NCBI RefSeq assembly: GCF_006547145.1
Contig: NZ_CP041244.1
Coordinates: forward strand, 4,898,001 to 4,962,000
Direction: 5' to 3'
Length of the DNA stretch: 64,000 nucleotides
DNA from: Actinomadura sp. WMMA1423
Lineage (GTDB): Bacteria > Actinomycetota > Actinomycetes > Streptosporangiales > Streptosporangiaceae
A program made the position numbers and the translations under genes. Of this stretch, positions 59,907 to 64,000 are shown piece after piece. How positions within the stretch are numbered: the stretch's first letter is position 1; each line of letters begins with the position of its first letter. The notes under the pieces are model-generated. The model saw only the letters and a program-made list of their open reading frames with translations, ran no database searches and had not been told where the DNA came from.

Positions 59907-62501
59907 TCAGAAGAGCGTCCTCGGCCGGACGGCGTTGGCCCGTTTGACCATCGCGTGGCGGTGCCCGGCGCTGTCGGCGAGCTTGGCGAGGACGCGGTAG
60001 GTGTCCTCCAGCTTCCTGCGGAGGGCCTGCTCGTCCATGTCGGTGCCGAGGATCTGCTGCCGGACGCCGGGCGGGGCCGTGCCGCGGCCCGCGCGGACCC
60101 AGGCGAGCGCCGCCTCCAGCACCTCGGCGGTGAACGCCGCCGACCGCTCGGTGTCGAGGCGCAGCGACGACAGCCGCCGCCCCGCCTCGACGAGCACGGG
60201 CGCGTTCAGCTCGGCGGCCCGCCGTCCCCGGACGGTGGTGGCCACGGCGGCGAGCTGCGCGGCGAGGTAGTGGCTGGAGATGCGGGGGACCGAGTCGAGG
60301 ACCCGTTCGGCGGACGCGCGGTCGCCCGCCGCGAGCCGGGTGCGAGCGAGCCCGAACGCGGCGCTGACGTGGGTGGGGTCGGTGCGCCAGACCGTCTCGT
60401 AGTAGTAGCCGGCGCTCTCCATCTCGCCCAGGGTCTCGTGGCAGAACGCCAGCGCCAGCTTGGGCGCCTGCTCGCCCGGCGCGAGGTCGTACAGGTCGTT
60501 GAACACCGCGACGGCCTCGGTGCCGCGCCCGCCCGCGAGGGCGCGCATGCCCCGGTACCAGTCGACGCGCCAGTCGTCGGGGGCCTCGGCGGCGATGTCC
60601 TCCAGGAGGCGCGCGGCGCCGTCGAGGTCGCCCAGCTCGATGCGGACCCGCACCAGCGCGAGCCGCACCTCGCGGGAGGCGACCGGCGCGGACGCCAGGG
60701 CCGCGGCAAGGTCGGCGGGGTCGCGGGCGGTCAGGCCGGCGAGGAACGCCGCGGCCGGGTCGGAGGAGTACACCAGCGGGACGGGCAGCGCCGCCGCCGC
60801 GGCGGCCGGCTCCACCGGCGCCAGGATCGGCCGGGCCCCGCCCTCCCCGGCGTCCTCGTCCAGGCCGCCGACGATCTCGGTTCCGGCCGTCTGCTGCTCG
60901 GGCCCGAACAGCGGGGACGGCGCGGGGCGGGGGCGCCCGTCCTCGGCCGACAGGACCTCGCGCAGGACGCCGGTGAGCTGCTCGGCCATCTCGGCGGCGC
61001 TCTGGAACCGGCGGGCCGGGTCGGGGTGCGTGGCGCGGCGCAGCAGCCGGTGGTAGGACTCGTGCCGCTGGAAGACCGGCACCTCCTCGCGCGGCGGCAG
61101 GCTGCGCAGGTGGCGCCCGGTGTAGCCGCGGAAGGAGAAGCTCAGCACGGCCAGCGTCCGGCCCACGGTGTAGAGGTCGGAGCTGACCGAGGGCCCCTGC
61201 GAGCCGATCTCGGGGGCCTGGTAGCCGGGCGTGCCGAAGATCGGGCTGTCCACGTCGAACGCCCGCCGGACGCCGCCGAGGTCGATCAGCTTGAGCTGCT
61301 CCTCGGACTGGATCGCGTTGTCGGGCTTGAAGTCGCAGTACAGCAGCCCGACGCCGTGCAGGTAGCCGAGGGCGCTCAGCACCTCCAGGCCGTAGGCGAT
61401 GACCTGGCCGAGCGGCAGCGACGCCTGGTCGCCCTGCGCCTGGCGGGCGCTGAGCAGGATGTCCTTCAGCGAGCGGCCGCCGACGTACTCCATGACGATG
61501 TAGCCGGACTCGCCGTGCCGGACGAAGTTGTAGATCTTGACGATGTTGGGGTGCTCGACCTCGGCGAGGAACGCGCGCTCGGCGGTGGCGGCGGCCAGCG
61601 AGTCGGCGTCGCCGGTGTCGAGCAGGCCCTTCAGGACGACCCACCGCTCGCTCACGTTGTGGTCGCGGGCCAGGTACACCCAGCCGAGCCCGCCGTGCGC
61701 GAGGCAGCCGAGCACCTCGTACTGCCCGCCGATCATCTCGCCCGGCCGCAGCTTCGGCGTGAACGAGAACGGGTGCCCGCAGTTGCGGCAGAACCCCTCG
61801 GTGCGTCCCGGGCGCCCGCCCCGGCTGCGCCCGACCTTCTCGTCGCACTTGCTGCAGAAGCGCCGGTTCTCCGGCACCTCCGGCTTCTCCATGATCGCCG
61901 AGGCGGGGTCGCGGGCCGGGACCGGCGGCACCTCGACGAGCCCGGCGCCGAGCATGCCGCGCCTGGCCGAGCCGCTGGAGCCCGTGCCGCGGGTGCCGCC
62001 GCGCGAGGCCGTCCGCCCCGACCCGAGGCTGCCGGAGCCGCTCGTCGGCGAGCTGCCGGACGACTGGCCCTGCCGGCCGCGCCCGCTCGGACCGGACGTG
62101 CCCGGCGGCGGGCCCGCGGGCGGTGCGGCGGGCGCAGGGGTCGTCACCGGCGCCTGACCCACGGGCGGAGCGGCCGGGGTCGGGCCTGGGGGGCGCCCGT
62201 ACGCGCCCGGGTAGCCGGGCATCGCGGGGGCGGCCGGACGCACGGGCGCCGCCGTCCGCGCGGGCTGCCCCGGGCTGCCGGGCGACGGGCCGATGGGCGC
62301 CGGGCCCGTGTGCGACGGGTTCACCGGTGCGGCCGAACGCGGCGGCGCCGACTGTGGTGGTGACTGCGGCGCCGACTGCGGTGGCGCTTGGAACGCCTGG
62401 CTCGCGGCGGGCGGGGAGGATGCCGGGGCCATGCCGCAGACATTGCAGAATCCGTCGGCCTCCACCTCGCCCGTGCAGCCGGGCTGGGTGCATCGGTTCA
62501 T
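59907..62501 (-). CDS. pknG: Ser/Thr protein kinase, PknG homologue
   Basis: This 864-residue soluble kinase has an N-terminal zinc ribbon (CTQPGCTGEVEADGFCNVCG), a Pro-rich linker of about 190 residues, and a rubredoxin-like metal centre (CSKC...CRNCG). The kinase domain has YEVLGCLAHGGLGWVYLAR, RWVVLKGL, LLYCDFKPDN and LIDLGGVRR. A C-terminal TPR region completes it. The PknG hallmarks (AHGGLGW, xDxKPxN without Arg, DLG) are all present. It is longer than mycobacterial PknG (about 750) due to the extra ribbon and linker. PknG controls 2-oxoglutarate/glutamate metabolism in response to GlnH/GlnX. The stop overlaps nothing; the start overlaps the preceding gene by 4 bp. Confidence 0.95.
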   Translation of the reverse strand: MNRCTQPGCTGEVEADGFCNVCGMAPASSPPAASQAFQAPPQSAPQSPPQSAPPRSAAPVNPSHTGPAPIGPSPGSPGQPARTAAPVRPAAPAMPGYPGAYGRPPGPTPAAPPVGQAPVTTPAPAAPPAGPPPGTSGPSGRGRQGQSSGSSPTSGSGSLGSGRTASRGGTRGTGSSGSARRGMLGAGLVEVPPVPARDPASAIMEKPEVPENRRFCSKCDEKVGRSRGGRPGRTEGFCRNCGHPFSFTPKLRPGEMIGGQYEVLGCLAHGGLGWVYLARDHNVSERWVVLKGLLDTGDADSLAAATAERAFLAEVEHPNIVKIYNFVRHGESGYIVMEYVGGRSLKDILLSARQAQGDQASLPLGQVIAYGLEVLSALGYLHGVGLLYCDFKPDNAIQSEEQLKLIDLGGVRRAFDVDSPIFGTPGYQAPEIGSQGPSVSSDLYTVGRTLAVLSFSFRGYTGRHLRSLPPREEVPVFQRHESYHRLLRRATHPDPARRFQSAAEMAEQLTGVLREVLSAEDGRPRPAPSPLFGPEQQTAGTEIVGGLDEDAGEGGARPILAPVEPAAAAAALPVPLVYSSDPAAAFLAGLTARDPADLAAALASAPVASREVRLALVRVRIELGDLDGAARLLEDIAAEAPDDWRVDWYRGMRALAGGRGTEAVAVFNDLYDLAPGEQAPKLALAFCHETLGEMESAGYYYETVWRTDPTHVSAAFGLARTRLAAGDRASAERVLDSVPRISSHYLAAQLAAVATTVRGRRAAELNAPVLVEAGRRLSSLRLDTERSAAFTAEVLEAALAWVRAGRGTAPPGVRQQILGTDMDEQALRRKLEDTYRVLAKLADSAGHRHAMVKRANAVRPRTLF

Positions 62502-63784
62502 CGCCGGGTCCCCGTCTCGCTCTCGCACGCCCTGATGGCTCGCTGGTACTCCGCCAGTACCGCGGTTGCCCTGCGCAGGTCGCAGGGCGCCGTCCACAGC
62601 ACCTCGCGGGCCTCCCCGTACAGCACGGTGAGGCGCTCGTCCTCGGCGAGGCCGAGCCGCGCCGCCTTCGCCCGGTACGCCTCCAGGCGGCCCCGCAGCT
62701 CGCCGCGCCGGTCGAGCAGCCCCGCACTGAGACGCAGATCGCCGCTCGCCCGTTCCAGCGCGTCCTCGACGGCGCGCTCGAGTTCGGCGAAGCGCCCCGC
62801 CATCTCCACCCAGCGGCCCGCCTCGCGCAGCCGCTCCAGCGCGGCGAGCCGGTCGCGCAGCGCGGCGCCGAGGCCCTGCGACGGCACCGGGAGGTGGGGC
62901 GCGTGGATCTTGGCGAGGACCGTCGCGTGGGCGTCGTGGGCCCGCCGCTCGGTGTCCTCGATCTCCTCGATCGAGACCGTGACCCGGGCCACGAGTTCGG
63001 CGTAGTCCTCGCGCATCCGGGCGACGCCGGCGAGTTCGTCGCCGAGCGTGGTCAGTATGGCGCAGACGCGGTCGAGACGGACGGTGTCCGCGCGGCCGTC
63101 CTTGACCAGCGACAGCGGGTCGGTGCGGATGAGCCGGCCGAGCGCGGTCAGCTCCCGGCCGACCCGGTCCAGCTCCGGATGCCGGGTGCCGTCGAGCGAG
63201 TGCGCCAGCCGGGCCGTCTCGCGCCAGCTCGCCTCGGCGTCCTCCAGCGGCTGGAGCAGCGCCGACCAGGCCGCGTCGGCGGCGGCGATCTCGCCCGCGA
63301 CGAACTCGTAGGCGTCCGACATCATCGCGACGGCCTCGTCCAGCGTGATGCGGCGCTCCTGCGGGCCGAGCAGCGTCCGGTGCTCCAGCGGGATCTGCCC
63401 GTCGGGCAGCTCCACGGAGGCGCCCGCCAGCAGTCCCGACAGCTCGGTGAGCGCGGCCGCGTCCAGGCGGGAGGACCGTTCGCGCAGCTCGGCCGCGGCG
63501 TCCAGCACGCGCTGGTAGGCGTCGAACAGCCGCCACAGCGTCGACAGCCGGGCCTGCGCCTCCTCCCAGCGACGCCACGTCTCGCCGGTGAGCCGGGCGC
63601 CCTTGAGCAGGCGGCCGCCGTCGTGCTGCTCCAGTTCGAGGAGGGACGCGGCGATGCGGTCGCGCTCGTCCCTGAGCGTGCGGAGGGCATGGTCGACGCC
63701 TTCACGGCTCATGGGCGCGGCGGCCCCTGCCCCGCTCTGGTCCAACGTCTGCCCCGCGATCGTCTTCTCGGTCCCCCTGAGCAT
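62498..63784 (-). CDS. Coiled-coil protein heading the PknG operon
   Basis: This 428-residue, almost entirely helical soluble protein shows heptad-like patterns over most of its length (for example VDHALRTLRDERDRIAASLL and GRFAELERAVEDALERAS). It has no recognised catalytic motif or membrane segment. Its stop overlaps the pknG start by 4 bp and it is the first gene of the operon, so it is probably a scaffold or regulator of the kinase. A start at 63712 (MSREGVDHAL) is possible and would drop 24 weakly structured residues. I do not recognise the family. Confidence 0.7.
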   Translation of the reverse strand: MLRGTEKTIAGQTLDQSGAGAAAPMSREGVDHALRTLRDERDRIAASLLELEQHDGGRLLKGARLTGETWRRWEEAQARLSTLWRLFDAYQRVLDAAAELRERSSRLDAAALTELSGLLAGASVELPDGQIPLEHRTLLGPQERRITLDEAVAMMSDAYEFVAGEIAAADAAWSALLQPLEDAEASWRETARLAHSLDGTRHPELDRVGRELTALGRLIRTDPLSLVKDGRADTVRLDRVCAILTTLGDELAGVARMREDYAELVARVTVSIEEIEDTERRAHDAHATVLAKIHAPHLPVPSQGLGAALRDRLAALERLREAGRWVEMAGRFAELERAVEDALERASGDLRLSAGLLDRRGELRGRLEAYRAKAARLGLAEDERLTVLYGEAREVLWTAPCDLRRATAVLAEYQRAIRACESETGTRR

Positions 63785-64000
63785 GCCCGCAGAACCGGTC
63801 TGGGAGCACGGACCGGTCCACTATCGGACGTACGTTCTCATACAAGTGTGATCCGTGACACTGACCGAGACAAGGTGCTTTCCGTCTCGTCAGGTCCGCG
63901 TCGCGGGACCGCCGCTCTCCGCCGATCCTCACGTGCCCGTACCCTGAGCGGTGGGAACCTCGTTGTCCCAGGTGACGTTACGACAGATACGTCGTTATGA
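63785..64000. other. Upstream region of the PknG operon, window end
   Basis: No gene is supported in these 216 bp. Two dyads are visible: ACCGGTC and GACCGGT (63794-63817) just before the operon start, and CTGACCGAGAC with GTCTCGTCAG (63861-63893, one bulge). A leftward promoter could use TTGTAT (63840-63845) with TAGTGG 16 bp downstream, but both boxes are weak. Confidence 0.4.

Noticed and set aside
63702..63932. 76-codon minus-strand ORF at the window end
   Set aside because: It overlaps the coiled-coil gene start in another frame and crosses the presumed promoter region; nothing supports it as a gene.

Overview
The window is GC-rich DNA (roughly 70% or more by eye, with strong G/C at third codon positions) from a high-GC actinobacterium. 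An HspR/HAIR-controlled dnaK cluster, a mycothiol-dependent enzyme family, PknG, CorA/LtrA/HxlR types and two sigma factor/CU044_5270 pairs point to Streptosporangiales, most likely Actinomadura-like Thermomonosporaceae. That placement is inferred from gene content, not computed. I found no rRNA, tRNA, CRISPR array, insertion sequence or phage gene; it looks like a mostly vegetative chromosomal segment.

Layout. 1-599 holds the tail of a 3-hydroxyacyl-CoA dehydrogenase. 604-6464 has two paralogous ECF sigma/CU044_5270 pairs flanking a divergent MFS exporter/TetR pair; the first sigma gene is broken by an internal deletion with frameshift, and the exporter/TetR gap carries a phased operator array. 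6604-9963 is a secreted subtilisin-like protease. 10127-17406 is the chaperone cluster HAIR-dnaK-grpE-dnaJ-hspR-clpB, with repeated hairpins in its spacers. 17454-19568 encodes three roadblock/LC7 proteins and a DUF4388-like protein without a GTPase. 19732-25602 has a DUF6596-type sigma factor with its YCII partner, an MFS transporter, an epimerase and a PhoD-like phosphatase. 25784-29500 has a sigma factor fused to a zinc finger and membrane segment, a NYN-domain protein and a TPR protein.

29534-45488 is largely housekeeping: pyrE, a DedA protein, class II aldolase, HxlR, purA, GDPD, corA with an unannotated proline-rich leader ORF, purD-ltrA-purB-MOSC, and a MurA homologue. A 936-bp gene-free but hairpin-rich stretch follows, then a regulator with a GGDEF-like segment, an aromatic aminotransferase, an NrtR-like regulator, a flotillin/NfeD pair, a lipoprotein, PlsC and a lone STAS protein.

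54256-63784 is the most coherent system: a leftward operon that extends the mycobacterial glnX-glnH-pknG amino-acid sensing module. It encodes a coiled-coil protein, PknG-like kinase, PP2C phosphatase, von Willebrand A protein, FHA protein, a four-helix membrane sensor (GlnX-like) and an amino-acid-binding lipoprotein (GlnH-like). Most junctions overlap by 4 bp. Together they would form a complete input-kinase-phosphatase-reader circuit, with zinc ribbons on three of the cytosolic members.

Two further signals stand out. A 161-bp repeat occurs just after purA and just after the gene ending at 47756; the two copies show compensatory base changes in two hairpins. The corA leader ORF has a near-perfect Shine-Dalgarno sequence and resembles in design the proline-rich leader peptides known for Mg2+ transporter genes.
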